Positions 23,101-33,786 are shown, counted from the stretch's first letter. The stretch: 64,000 nt of DNA from Solen grandis (GCA_021229015.1 CM037788.1:47980033-48044032), one strand, 5' to 3'. Notes: generated from the sequence alone by a model not told the origin. A program made the numbers and translations.

Positions 23101-23819
23101 ATGACTTCATTTATAAAAATGTAAACACAGCAGATGAAAGTTCACTGAGAGATAGGCTTTTATACTTTCAGCGTAAATGGCAATATTTGACTGTTTGTAT
23201 CACATTGTCGTACGAGTCGTCTGCTGTGTTCTTGTTATAAAATATTACTAACGGTGCATCTGTTTCTTTCTTTCTTTCTCATTCTTAATCTTATATTGTT
23301 TATGTGATAGGTGTGGGTTAAACAATTAAAACAAAATAAATTTTAACACTTGAAAAAGGTCGGGTTAGTTACCGTTACCGATATTTGTACAACAAATTCC
23401 GGTTTTTCCCTTTCAGGAGTGCACTTGATCGGAGACAAGTATCAAATGTGGCTTACTTTCAAATTTGAGGCAGTATGATTTTAGTTGTTTACAATTATAG
23501 CAAAATTGTTATGGCACGAAGCCTAAATTTGAGATGACTTAAATCTCTGGTTATGGTCATGAATGTAAAAATAGAAAGAAGGGCCGGCTTCTTATCAGCA
23601 AACTTACCTTTCTAGGAGTCGTTTGGCTAACTCGTCGTGTGTGGCGATGTTTAAATCCTTTTTTACCTGAATCCACCTATACCATGTTTCTGAAGATAAT
23701 CTTATCGTGTGTCTCGTCTTTGACCACAGTCTTTGTTTTTCTTTTCTATTTTCTACTGCAGTAATCTTAGAACGCGGACTAAGTCGCGTCATTCGCGGTT
23801 TTTTCTTTTTGTCCGCCAT
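20125..23819 (-). CDS. Unrecognised five-exon gene (partial 3' end)
   Basis: Exon 1 is 23608-23819 (ATG at 23819; 70 codons plus 2 nt, donor GTAAGT). Exon 2 is 22311-22481, exon 3 is 21986-22057, exon 4 is 20756-20895 and exon 5 is 20125-20393. Every boundary has AG/GT, and junction phases agree at 1-2, 2-3, 3-4 and 4-5. Exon 1 encodes a Lys/Arg-rich N-terminus (MADKKKKPRM) and an amphipathic segment (Trp-Tyr-Arg-Trp-Ile ... Leu-Ala-Lys-Arg-Leu-Leu-Glu). Exons 2-4 give a Ser/Pro then strongly acidic region. Exon 5 adds Asp-Thr-Ser-Asp-Asp-Cys-Ser-Glu-Asp-Glu-Asp and a Cys/His block (His-Cys-Asn-Arg-Lys-Asn-Cys-His). Exon 4 is one base out of frame near 20850, by real mutation or assembly error. 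The end after 20125 was not found. A nuclear role is only a guess from composition. Confidence 0.6.
20428..20580 (-). mobile_element. Family A Helitron-like fragment in intron 4
   Basis: It starts 'aacaagagggcaatgatg', like the left end of family A, and contains 'ggctcagtggttttggagg' and a 'ggacactggacac' tract. It is short and degraded. A second relic, 'atcactgaaggtgattaatacccc' at 20916-20940, is a family B left end in intron 3. Confidence 0.45.
22549..22811. mobile_element. Small MITE in intron 1 of the five-exon gene
   Basis: The ends are perfect inverted repeats, CATGCGCAGATCCAG at the left and CTGGATCTGCGCATG at the right, 263 bp apart overall. The interior is G-rich on the left and C-rich on the right. 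CATG at both edges may be part of the repeat or a 4-bp duplication; it is self-complementary, so the two cannot be told apart. Confidence 0.75.
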
Positions 23820-24069
23820 TGCGATTTAAAAAAGGGGCGTTAAAAGGCGCATGCTCCGCCCACTCTGCCTCAAAATTAGCATATAACGACTGCATCATTC
23901 TGTTAGTGGTGCCGTCAGATATTCGGGAATAGTAGGGGAATTTCCCACAATTTCTGCTTAATAAAGCAATGCATGGACTTCGGGGTTTCATTTTGCACTA
24001 TCTTAGACACATTTTTAGTTATCTACGCACTTTAATTATTTTCTTTGAATTTATTTACGCTAAAACATA

Positions 24070-24300
24070 CGGAGACTTTAAGTACCTTGGGATCACATGT
24101 GTAAAAACAACAAATGGAACAGGTCACAAAAGAAAACCGCTACGCATGCATCACGAGCATTCCACAGTTTGTTTACTGTTTTCAATCAGTTAACACATCA
24201 CAATAAAAATTTATTTGTTAGCCTGGTATCACCAATATTAAATTATGCAGTGGTGTATGGGAATATTGCAGTCCTAAAGATATTGAACTGGTACACTAAA
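24070..24300 (+). pseudogene. LINE C-terminal RT fragment next to the gap
   Basis: Two plus-strand frames read Phe-Lys-Tyr-Leu-Gly-Ile-Thr, then Ser-Arg-Ala-Phe-His-Ser-Leu-Phe, and Leu-Val-Ser-Pro-Ile-Leu-Asn-Tyr-Ala. This is the characteristic post-RT region of many invertebrate LINEs. It has a frameshift near 24110 and is cut by the gap. Confidence 0.65.
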
Positions 24301-24400
24301 NNNNNNNNNNNNNNNNNNNNNNNNNNNNNNNNNNNNNNNNNNNNNNNNNNNNNNNNNNNNNNNNNNNNNNNNNNNNNNNNNNNNNNNNNNNNNNNNNNNN
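24301..24400. other. Assembly gap (100 N)
   Basis: Exactly 100 unknown bases, a conventional placeholder for a gap of unknown size. It lies directly before a satellite, which probably caused it. Confidence 0.99.
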
Positions 24401-24406
24401 ACAATG

Positions 24407-24780
24407 ACAAGGTCTGGTATTATACATACACAACGTGACCTTGACCTTTGAGGTAATGACACCAAAATCGTTAGGGGTCATCTACTAATCGTGAGCAACA
24501 ACCACAAGAAGTTTGAGACTTAAAGGTCAAATAGAACTTAAGTTATCACTCGGACAAGGTCTGGTATTATACATACACAACATGTGACATTGTGACCTTG
24601 ACCTTTGAGGTAATGACACCAAAATCAATAGGGGTCATCTACTAATCATGAGCAACAACCACATGAAGTTTGAGACTTAAAGGTCAAATAGAACTTAAGT
24701 TATCACTCGGACAAGGTCTGGTATTATACATACACAACATGTGACCTTGTGACCTTGACCTTTGAGGTAATGACATTAAA
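24407..24780. repeat. Satellite, ~150-bp unit, at least 2.4 copies
   Basis: Units begin 'acaaggtctggtattatac' at about 24407, 24554 and 24711. Each contains 'gaccttgacctttgagg', an imperfect direct repeat, and 'gagcaacaaccaca'. The array probably continues into the gap. Confidence 0.85.
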
Positions 24781-26205
24781 TATGTTTATTAAATATTAAA
24801 TATGTAAATATTATATTAAACGTTATTTTTGTTCTCTGAATTCTTTGTTCCGTATACGTGTATATCATTGTTTGGTCTTTATGTATATATTTGTGATGTT
24901 TAAATGTGATATTTGATAGCCGTAATGTATACAAACATATATTATTATGATGTATGTTAATATGTTTAGTATCAATCGTTATCTACACAAATGTACAAAT
25001 AAAAATGAATTCTACTTTTTCTTTGATTTGGTTTATATCCCTACATGTACATGTGCGTATGTGGGATTGAATGTGTTGTGTGTGTTTGAGTTATCTATTT
25101 CAATTGCGCATCTGAAATAGAATAATATTGAGTAGATATCACACAAGTTATTCAATATATAAAACTCAATAATCATGGTACACATCATAATAATAATCAA
25201 ATTAGGCCGAGTTTGACATTTTGTTTATGTTAAAATAAAAAAGACCGAAAGGTGCGTCAAAACTGTGTATCTACTATTTAAAGCTCAGAATACCTGTTTA
25301 TGGAGTACCCGATCGTAAGAACCAATCGATAATAGGGTCACGTAGGATAGATCTAATGATAAAAAAGTATCCCGATAATTATAAAAAAAATCCTAACATA
25401 ACATATACATACCTTTAATGTGCTTATTTCTCCTTCAACATATTTCGCACGACATTCTGAAATCAATATCACAGGAAGAAGTGCCAAAACGAAAAACAAA
25501 TACTCCTTCGACATCTTACTCTTTTATTCCTTCTCTTTTTCTCAACACTACGTGTCCGCCATTTTCGTATCACGTGACTGTGTCTTGGCAACATAGTAAA
25601 CACAAAACTAGTCTATTAAACGGGTCTGCGATAAAAACACGGATTAAAGAGCAAATGGATAATTCTGGGAGAAGAAAAAAATAGAGCAAACATATAAAAC
25701 AAGTTGAATAAAAAACACAATGAGCATGTGCAAAAAACAGTTTACGACAATGACAATAGGCCTTTATTATATATAAACAGCTAATTTAACCCGGTATATA
25801 AACAGCTAATTAAACCCGGTCTACAATAAATCTAATTATGACAGATAAAATCAACCATTTAAGTGACAGTTAGCACTTAAATAATACAATGCAGATTTCT
25901 GGTAGTTTATAGGGTTTAATGTCCAGCCGACAATATTTCAGTCACTTGGAGACTATGTCTACTTCAGACAGATAAAACATAGTAATATGTTAACATATAT
26001 ACTAAAGGAAAACACTGTCAGATGCTGTGTACTGTACAACACGGAATTGGAGTAGCTTAATTAAGGTCACAGCCAGTATATGTTGAATGTGGACAGTAAA
26101 CAGAAGGGGAAAAAGAAGACTTGAAACACACCATGAAAACGGCCAAAGAAACCAAGACTTAATTTATATGGACGGGAGTCTATATCTGGCTGAACAATCC
26201 AGTGA
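24781..26205. other. No gene seen
   Basis: AT-rich. 'atataaacagctaatt' with 'aacccggt' is tandemly duplicated near 25776-25822. The open frame at 25418-25684 has no recognisable content. Confidence 0.5.
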
Positions 26206-26429
26206 ACTAATAGTTTGATACAGTATTCTGCTGAGCACAGACATCATCAGTTGAGTATTGTCTGTCATCAGGTGTTTCGCCCCTTAACTTGGAACATCCT
26301 CAAGATGTTGGGGCAGGTGGAGCTGATCAGGAACCACCTTGTCTATGCTGGCTGTCATCTTGATGTGCCATGTTGCAGCCAGAGCCAGCAGGATGTTCTT
26401 TCCGCTGTCTTCCCTAGAGTATGAGCCGC

Positions 26430-26701
26430 CGTGGATCAGGCTTTTCCTTTGATGCCCAGAGCTCCTAGCATTCTCCATACTGATTGGGAAGGAAATCCTC
26501 TACAACCAACCTCCACTGGGAAAATCCAGGTTTTCCAGCCTTTGTCTCTGCACGTCTGGGCTAGGTCTTCGTACTTGGTCCTTTTGAGCTCAAAGGCCTC
26601 GTCTACTCTTTCTTCCCATGGAACTGTGAGTTCAATTAGGATGACCAGTTTGGGAGATCTAGACCAGAGTACTATGTCTGGTCTAAGAGTTGTCTGGGCT
26701 A
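26430..26701 (-). pseudogene. Restriction-like endonuclease domain of copy A
   Basis: In the frame after a 10-bp deletion near 26700, the minus strand reads Arg-Pro-Asp-Ile-Val-Leu-Trp, then Leu-Ile-Glu-Leu-Thr-Val-Pro-Trp-Glu-Glu, then Glu-Leu-Lys-Arg-Thr-Lys-Tyr-Glu-Asp-Leu and Phe-Pro-Val-Glu-Val-Gly-Cys-Arg-Gly-Phe. This fits the PD ... E ... K arrangement of the family, which nicks the target. A TGA follows near 26430. Copy B keeps 10 bases that copy A lacks, so the frameshift is specific to copy A. Confidence 0.65.
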
Positions 26702-29700
26702 CTACTGGAGCTTGTTCTTCAGGTCTACTCTCTTCTCCCAGTTTCTGGATTCTTGTAGAATACCTGTGTTGGAGTAGGTAGCTGACTTTGTTTCTCCCTC
26801 TTTGACGAAGTTGATCATCCTTGGGCCTTTCTTTGTTGGTGGTCTGCTTTTCTTTCTTTCTATCTCAAGGACATGCGCTACTTCCTTTAAGACTTGATCA
26901 TGCCTCCATCTGTACCGCCCTTCTGCTAAGGCGGTTGGGCAGGCTGACAATATGTGATGCAGTGTTCCTGTGTTCTTGCATAGCTGACAGGTGGGGTCTT
27001 CTGATAACTTCCATCTGTGGAGGTTTGTAGGAGTTGGAAGCATGTCATAGACTGACCTGAGAAGGAAGTGATATAGTGGTGGCTCATAGTGCCACAACTC
27101 TTGCCAGGTGAGTTTTCTTTCTGGAAGGTTCCATCTGGTCCAGTGTCCTTGCGGACCTAGCTGGACGGCCTTGGCAGACCTCGCTTGCTCTTCCTCCTTC
27201 CTGATCTCTCTTTGGACTAGGGTCCTCTTCTCTGACACATTTGCTTCTTCCCACCTCTGGTGCTGTCTTGTGCCAAGTCCTTCTCGCCCTTTATTGGTGC
27301 TGCCCACAATGTCCTGGTGCTTCAGGCTAGATTCAGCACTGTCCACTGCTTGACTCACAGACTACTTCCGTCCAGTTCGCACCTCTATTCCAGCGTTTCT
27401 GATCATCTCATCAGTTGAGTCCCTGAGGGTTAGTAGCAGTCTGTTTTTGGCTACCTTGTATTCCTCGACTAGCGAGCTGAATGGTACCTGCAGGCGGCTG
27501 GTCTTACCGTATAACCCAACACTGGTGAAGGATGGGGGCAGACCAAGCCATCTCCGTAGGTGTTTGCTGATTGCTTGCTCTAGTTTTTCCACAAAACTGA
27601 TGAGAATCTCATTGACCATCAGCGGCCACACTAGTCTTGGGAGAAGACTATGCTGGTATATCCATGCCTTGAACTTTCCGGCAAGGCCTGACTTGTCTAT
27701 CCGCCGGAGTCCCTCGCTGACTTGATGACTTAACCTTTCTTGGCTGCTCTTGTCCGTCAGTGATGAGTCGAACCACTTCCCCAAACACTTGACTGGGTTG
27801 TTAGTTATGGAGGGGATTTCCTCATTTTGTAATAGCAGCTTGTACTTGTCTGTTACTTTTCCATTCCTCACAACCAAACATCGGGACTTTGCTGGTTTGA
27901 AGAGCATTCTTGCCCAGGTCACAGTTTTGTCAAGAGCTCTGAGTATCCACCTGGCTTGAATGTGGGTTTCTGTGGTGACTGTCATGTCGTCCATAAACCC
28001 CCTGTTTGATGGTAGATGGATGCCTGAGTCTGTCTTTGGGCCTCTTGACTCCCGTTCTGCTGCCTTGATAATCATGTTCATGCCCATTATGAACAAGATT
28101 ACAGAAATTGTACAGCCTGTGACGATTCCCTTTTCCAGTGGTATCCACTTAGTGGTAAACCTGTCAGTTGAGAATCTCAGATGGATGTTGCTGAGGTAAC
28201 AGGTTATCAGGTTTTTGGCTGGGTCTGGGATATGGTAATGCTGTAAGGCCACCTCGATGAGCTGATGTGGTATGGAGCCGTAAGCGTTGGCCAGGTCAAG
28301 CCAAACAACAGTGATGTTCTTGTTGTTGATCCTTGCCTCATGCAGTAGTTGTGTCAGTGTACTGGTGTGCTCTACACAGCCAGAGAGTCCAGGGATTCCA
28401 CCTTTTTGAACTGATGTGTCAATGTAGGCATTCTGGATCATGTACGAAGTCAATTGCTTGGCTAAAATCGCAAAGAAGATTTTCCCCTCTACACTCAGCA
28501 GGGATATTGTTCTGAACTGGCTGACAGACTTGGAGTTTTATTCATTAGGGACAAAGCATCCCTCTGCTTGCTGCCATTGTGGTGGGATTGTGCCTTTCCG
28601 CTACACCACGTGCAAAAGCGACCAAAGACGACGTTGGAGTTTCGGACACTTCTTGTATACTTTGTAAGGTATACCGCTGGGGCCTGGAGCAGAACAGGCA
28701 CGTGCCTTTCTTACAACATTGCACACTTCCTTCCAAGATGGCTCCTTCATATCAAGGGGAGATGTGGGCTTTTTCACTGGGCAAATTCTTTCACAGTTGC
28801 CAAGTGATTCTTCCCTCTGTGAGTCTGAGTGGGTCTTTAAAAGGTACTCTTCCACCTCACCCTGACTGCTTTCCATCTTCCCTGTCTTCTGATCAGTAAG
28901 CAATGTCTTGGCAAACTTGAATGGATGTGTTATGAAACTTGCTCGCAAACGCTCTGCTGTAGTTAGTGTCTTTAGCCTTGACCTTAGCTGCTGTCGAATC
29001 TCCAAGATCCCCTCTCTTTCTCTCTCACTGGAGAGTTTGTACCTCTTTCTTAGGGTCCGCAGTTCTGACTTGAGTTTATTTATTTCACAGCTGCGTCTGT
29101 TTGGGGCCATTGCTGGTTTTGCTGCTCTGTGTTGTTCCTCAAGTCCAAATCTCTCCTTGCCCAAGGTGTACGTGAGTGATGGTAGAGCTTGGAGTTTCCT
29201 TGTAACCGGTCCAATGAGCGTGGCTTGAAGTATCTGGTCCAAGTCATCGTCAAACTGTGTCCATTTGGCTTCGTTTGCTTTGGGCCAAGCAATTCTCTGT
29301 TTCCTCTCACTGGGGGCTGGTGGTTGTTTCATGGCTGTGTTGTGAGTATCTTCCTTATGTCTCGGGGGTGGTGTGCGCCAACTCTCAGGAAATGTAAGTG
29401 GACTGTCTTGACTAGACTGTGATAATGTGTCTGTTTCAGTCTGTCTAGCCCCTGGTGCAAAGATAGCAGATTCCTGTCTTGTATGGTATCTTCCGAAGAT
29501 TGGCGAGTCCTTTGTGCTTGGCATTTCCGAGGCTTTGGTACCCTGGGTAATTGGCACCTCATCTTCAAGTTGTGATATGTCTGTCACCAACCCACTCCCA
29601 GTCAGCGAGAATACAGGAGCTGGGAGACCTCCAGTGCTGTGGTTGTGAGCCTGACTAGTTGTCTCCCCCCGTCTCACCAGGTAGAACTGTGCGTTGCTGC

Positions 29701-29725
29701 TGATTCCCACGTAACTGACAGCCAC
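26702..29725 (-). pseudogene. Reverse transcriptase ORF of copy A, one frame with three stops
   Basis: The frame from 29725 to 26702 is continuous except for TAG at 28601-28603, TAA at 28538-28540 and TAG at 27362-27364. RT motifs in order include Ala-Pro-Gly-Pro-Ser-Gly-Ile-Pro, Gln-Phe-Arg-Thr-Ile-Ser-Leu-Leu, Trp-Leu-Asp-Leu-Ala-Asn-Ala-Tyr-Gly-Ser-Ile-Pro and Phe-Met-Asp-Asp, the catalytic box. After the RT comes Cys-Gln-Leu-Cys ... His-His-x4-Cys and Gly-Arg-Tyr-Arg-Trp-Arg-His-Asp, typical of R2-like proteins. Both TAGs stand where Trp (TGG) is plausible, consistent with G-to-A changes. No RT frameshift is seen within this span, so decay is moderate. The N-terminal zinc finger lies upstream in another frame. 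Confidence 0.85.
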
Positions 29726-29744
29726 TCTGTGCCTGATGTATCTT

Positions 29745-29816
29745 CATTCCTCGATGATTTTTGCAGGTTTTACCGCATGGAACACACAACTGGAGTGCCC
29801 TCTGCCATTTTCATAG
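29745..29816 (-). pseudogene. N-terminal zinc finger of copy A, out of frame
   Basis: The minus strand reads Leu-Cys-Val-Pro-Cys-Gly-Lys-Thr-Cys-Lys-Asn-His-Arg-Gly-Met-Lys-Ile-His-Gln and then Gly-Cys. This is the DNA-binding zinc finger seen at the N-terminus of R2-like LINEs. It is in a different frame from the RT ORF that begins at 29725, so a frameshift separates them. Confidence 0.6.
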
Positions 29817-30082
29817 TCCGTTGTTCATGCTGGTTCGTATCCATTTTATCCATCCGTTTAGACCTTTCATCCTCCCCCCCTCTCAGAAGGTCCTGGGGGT
29901 ATTTCTTGCTCTGTTTTGTAGTAGATAGTTGGTTGGTTGTCTCCTCACGGTGACAGTACATTGGGTAGCCAGCCCACTGTACACCTCTTCTAGTCTTTCC
30001 TAGATGCCATCTGTCTTTCCAGCGTCGCCATTCTTTCTCGGTCGTCATCCAGACTTTCCTGGAAGTCACTGGTTGACCAGGT

Positions 30083-30745
30083 AAACTAATAGTTTGATAC
30101 AGTATTCTGCTTAGCACAGACATCATCAGCTGAGTATCATCTGTCATCAGGTGTTTCGCCCCTTAACTCGGAACACCCTCGAGATGTTAGGGCAGGTGGA
30201 GCTGATCAGGAACCACCTTGTCTATGCTGGCTGCCATCCTGATGTGCCACGTTGCAGCCAGAGCCAGCAGGATGTTCTTTCCGCTGCCTTCCCTAGAGTA
30301 TGAGCTGCCGTGGATCGGGCTTTTCCTTTGATGCCCAGAGCTCCTAGCATTCTCCATACTGATTGGGAAGGAAATCCTCTACAACCAACCTCCACTGGGA
30401 AAATCCAGGTTTTCCAGCCTTTGTCTCTGCACGTCTGGGCTAGCTCAAAGGCCTCGTCTACTCTTTCCTCCCATGGAACTGTGAGTTCAATTAGGATGAC
30501 CAGTTTGGTCTGGTCTGGTCTAAGAGTTGTCTGGGCTACTTCTTCCGGGAACTGGAGCTTGTTCTTCAGGTCTACTCTCATCTCCCAGCTTCTGGATTCT
30601 TGTAGAATATTTCTTTGTTGGTGGTCTGCTTTTCTTTCTTTCTTGCATAGCTGACAGGTGGAGTCTTCTGATAACTTCCATCTGTGGAGGTTTGTAGGAG
30701 TTGGAAGCATGTCATAGACTGACCTGAGAAGGAAGTGATATAGTG
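30083..30745 (-). mobile_element. R2-like LINE, copy B: internally deleted, head-to-tail with A
   Basis: It matches 26206-27076 of copy A, starting at the same 3' end and diverging after 'gaaggaagtgatatagtg'. Internal deletions remove about 24 nt in the endonuclease (loss of the Lys-Arg-Thr-Lys-Tyr segment) and two larger pieces around the zinc knuckle, the latter ending in short 'tttctt' type repeats. A minus-strand frame 30222-30794 (190 codons) still reads through all junctions, joining Cys-Gln-Leu-Cys to Val-Ile-Leu-Ile-Glu-Leu-Thr-Val-Pro-Trp. Its 3' end touches the 5' end of copy A with no intervening DNA visible. Confidence 0.8.
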
Positions 30746-31360
30746 CTCGAACCCCACAGCAGTCATGCTGTAGACATGTGGCAGGATATACCATATCTCA
30801 AACTTTTGGGCTGACATGATACGTTAAAGCACATTATATTGTGATACATAATGAGGGTAATACAATATGTACCACAATATACTGCTTTGTTTGATCAGCA
30901 AATAGGATTAACATTAATAACTTGTTTCAATGAGATAAATATCTGAATAAACAATAACTAGGCCTATTCCTGAAAAGAAATCCCCAATTGCTCTAAAATG
31001 GAGTCCACAGTGTCTCTCAAGTTATTTTCAATTATCTCCCCTAACATGGATTTGACACAATATCGTTTGTTTTGACCCTTACATAAATCTTTGACTTTAT
31101 CATTATCAAACCCCTTATGGGGAGCAGGGTCTCTTTAATACTATATATATGTATATATATGTATATGTATATATATGTATATACAGAGACCCTATGGGGA
31201 CCTAGACATCTTTAGCAGCAGCAAAGAAACTTCATTGGATATCGGCAAAAAACAGTTGTTCATTTAATTTGCATTGTGATACAATATTTTCTTTACTCAG
31301 TATTGAGGTATATTGGTAAACCACAACTGTATCAGTCACATTAACCTGACACTAGGTCAA
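30746..31360. other. No gene; one AT-rich hairpin
   Basis: At about 31129-31195, 'gggtctct' and 'agagaccc' flank a (TATATG)n tract, giving a long AT-rich cruciform-prone hairpin. Nothing else is recognised. Confidence 0.55.
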
Positions 31361-31500
31361 CCAGTCCTGGAACTACTTTTATATGCAGAGCACCAAACAA
31401 GATAGCTATACCAGTACCATTTTTACCAGCTGGGAGTTGAACCCACAACCTCTAATTTTGAGCCAAATGTTGTTACCACTTGGCCACTGGGACAGCTAGA
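31361..31500 (-). mobile_element. tRNA-derived SINE (family 2), copy 1
   Basis: The minus strand has an A-box-like 'gtggccaagtggtaac' and a B box 'gggttcaactccc' about 45 bases later, then 'aatggtactggtatagct' and 'agtagttccaggactgg'. The second copy at 49661-49837 shares head and tail. I did not match it to a named family. Confidence 0.75.
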
Positions 31501-32000
31501 TGGTTTCTGTGTTGTACTGCTGCTTTCCACCTTGTTATAAAATGTAGTAGAAGAGATATAAAAAAATTCTTGCTAAATGGATTAAGCTTCCGTGGTGGAG
31601 TGCATGACTTCAAATCCGGAGGTCCATGCTCACCTGAGTACCACTGCTCTAAAGGCAACCTTAAGTATTATGGATCATATAACTCCCATAGAAGGCATAA
31701 TAATCCTTGGTTTATTAACATTATGTATACATCTGATTCAAGATTGCTTTATAAATGTGGATGCTAGAATGTACACAATGTTAAATATGACATTTTTTAT
31801 ACTTCAAGGGCCATAATTGGAGATAGTTGTCCAATACCAAGTCAACCTTGAATGCAATAATAGTCATTAACAGTATCATCAGGTTTGTGTAAGTTTACTT
31901 TCTAAATAATCCCAAAGAAGCTGAATTTTCAAGAGATCAGCTTTATTTCAGCAGTTTTGGTAGAGGGTAAGATGTGATCTTTTTTGTTAAATGAAATTAA

Positions 32001-33090
32001 ACAAGAGGGCCATAGAGGCCCTGAATCGCTCACCTGAATATAGGGTTACTCTAGAAACATCTGTACTGAAACATTTTGAAATTTGGCCAGTAGTTTTGAT
32101 GGAGATGATTTTTTAAGTTTTTACAATTCATTTCTTTCCATTGCCATTGCAACCAGAGTTCTACATGATGATGGATCAAGTTTATTCTAGCAACTTTGGT
32201 GAAGGTTCACCCAAGAATCATCCCTGCCAAGTTTAATCAAATTCTGTCCAATGGTTTCAGAGGAGATATTGTCGTTAAAATTTTTCACTATATGCATAGA
32301 AGGCATATTAGTCCCGCCCCTGGTTGCCATGTTTTCTTACAGATCAGAATATTTTTAGAAATCTTGGTAGAGGGTTACCCAAGGAACATCATTATGTACT
32401 AAAACATTTTGAAATCTGGCCAGTAGTCTTGAAGGAGATGATTTTTAAAGTTTTCATTTTTTTGGTTGCCATGGTAACAAGAGTTCTACATGGATCAAAT
32501 TTATTTTAGAAACTTTTGTAAAGGTTTACCCAGAAATCATCCCTGCCTAGTTGAATCAAATCTGTCCAGCGGTTTCAGAGATGTTAAAGTTTTCACTATA
32601 TACATATATGGCAAATTAGCCATTACTGATTGGAATAATTTTAGCAATTTTGGTAGAGGGTTACCCAAGGAACACCTGTACTAAAACATTCTGAAGTCTG
32701 GCCAGTAGTCTTGAAGGAGATGATTTTTAAAGCTTTCATTTTTTTTCTTTCTGTTGCCATGGCAACCAGAGTTCTGCATGGATCAAGTTTATTTTAGCAA
32801 CTTTTGTGAAGGTTCACCCAAAGGTCATTCCTGCAAAGTTTAATCAAATTCTGTCCAGCAGTTTCAGAGGAAATTGTTTACAGCATTAATTATTGACAAT
32901 GCAAGACGCACAAACGGACGACGACATATGTATACAGCATAATCACAACAAAAAAAAAAATATATATATTTTAGCAATTATGGTAGAGGGTCAAGAATGA
33001 AATTAAATTCTGACCCCTGGTTTAAGAGAAGATTTTTGAAGATTTTAAAGTAAACTTCTGCAACTATAGTTCTGCATGGATCATAGCAAA
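32001..33090 (-). mobile_element. Family A Helitron-like element, copy 1
   Basis: The left end is 'acaagagggccatagagg' with 'tcgctcacctga', as in the other family A copies. The body repeats 'tttggtagagggttaccc', 'gaaatctggccagtagt' and 'gtccagcggtttcagag' in units of about 350 bp. '(acgg)n'-like sequence appears near 32910. A clear right terminus was not found; a last partial unit runs to about 33090. Confidence 0.6.
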
Positions 33091-33092
33091 TA

Positions 33093-33430
33093 TACAGTTG
33101 ACACTCTATGTCTCGATTTTCTCCGGACCTCGTCAAAAAAGTCATGATAAAAAATGTTCAACATAAAATATCTAGTATTTTCAAAGTATGACATTTTAGT
33201 TGTCCATAAAGTTCACATCATGAGATTCAGTAGTTTTGGGTGTCTGTAATATTCACATAAATATGAGACCTCAAGTCCTTTTCTCTCTGGCTCGATGTCC
33301 CCTGCCAGAAACTTTGCCTTGATTTCGTCTATCTTCTTCAGCCATGTTGAAAGAGTAATTATTGGAATGCTGAAATTTGGCACATTCGGTTTTGTACACA
33401 TTCAACTGCTTTCATTGTCTCATGTTTGTC
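33093..33430 (-). pseudogene. Tigger/pogo transposase remnant with one TIR
   Basis: The minus-strand frame 33213-33401 reads Ile-Ile-Thr-Leu-Ser-Thr-Trp-Leu-Lys-Lys-Ile-Asp-Glu-Ile-Lys-Ala-Lys-Phe-Leu-Ala, then Gly-Asp-Ile-Glu-Pro-Glu-Arg-Lys. This matches the end of the first helix-turn-helix of Tigger transposases (CENP-B-like). At the left edge 'acagttgacactctatg' and 'tctcgattttctccgg' resemble a Tigger inverted repeat, preceded by TA as expected for this TA-targeting superfamily. The DDE domain is absent, so this is an internally deleted copy. A host CENP-B-like gene is less likely because the TIR follows the HTH directly. Confidence 0.65.
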
Positions 33431-33479
33431 CATACAATACATGGCCTTACTAACGGCCGATATAGATATCAAGATAGTA

Positions 33480-33786
33480 TTGCTTGTAAGTTTGAACCAA
33501 ATCCCTCCAGTAGTGGAGGAGAAGTTGCTTTCATGAGGTTCTGCTTATAAAACTGTATATAGCAAAAATTGAGAAGGGGCCTTAACTCTTGAAAGTTGCA
33601 TGTGAGAGTGAAATCCAGCCTTCATGCACATCTACATAAAAGGGCAAGTATTGTTGGTAAATATGAACCAAATCCCTCCAGTAGTGTAGGATGAGTTGCA
33701 TTCATGAAGTTCTGAAGTTCTGCAAACAGACAGACGGACGGACGACTGAGGGTATAATATAATACAATCTTTCAGGGATATATAAA
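33480..33786 (-). mobile_element. Family E Helitron-like fragment
   Basis: Contains 'tccagccttcatgcacatct', 'ccaaatccctccagtagtg' and a '(gacg)n' tract followed by 'gactgagggtataa' and 'aatctttcaggg', matching the right half of the element at 38310-38711. It abuts family A copy 2. Confidence 0.6.

Larger units (their letters stand above)
26206..30082 (-). mobile_element. R2-like LINE (restriction-like endonuclease type), copy A
   Basis: On the minus strand the order is: N-terminal zinc finger (about 29745-29816), variable region, RT (about 27700-28800), Cys-x2-Cys-x7-His-x4-Cys knuckle (about 26940-27000) and restriction-like endonuclease (about 26430-26680). This is the layout of R2/NeSL/Hero-type site-selective LINEs with one ORF and no AP endonuclease. 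The 3' end is 'atcaaactattagtt' without poly(A); the same end recurs at 30083 in copy B, which fixes it at 26206. The copy is dead through stops and frameshifts. Confidence 0.8.

Noticed and set aside
24097..24481. Open frames crossing the N block
   Set aside because: They read through unknown bases and cannot be evaluated.
26821..29953. Many plus-strand open frames opposite the R2-like LINE
   Set aside because: They are antisense shadows of the RT frame; RT motifs occur only on the minus strand.
30615..30650. Copy B deletions as spliced introns
   Set aside because: Deletion edges do not follow GT-AG in the minus strand and lie in short repeats, which fits slippage or end joining better.
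31420..31500. Functional tRNA gene
   Set aside because: A and B boxes are present but no cloverleaf with proper acceptor pairing, and the sequence continues into a repeated SINE tail.
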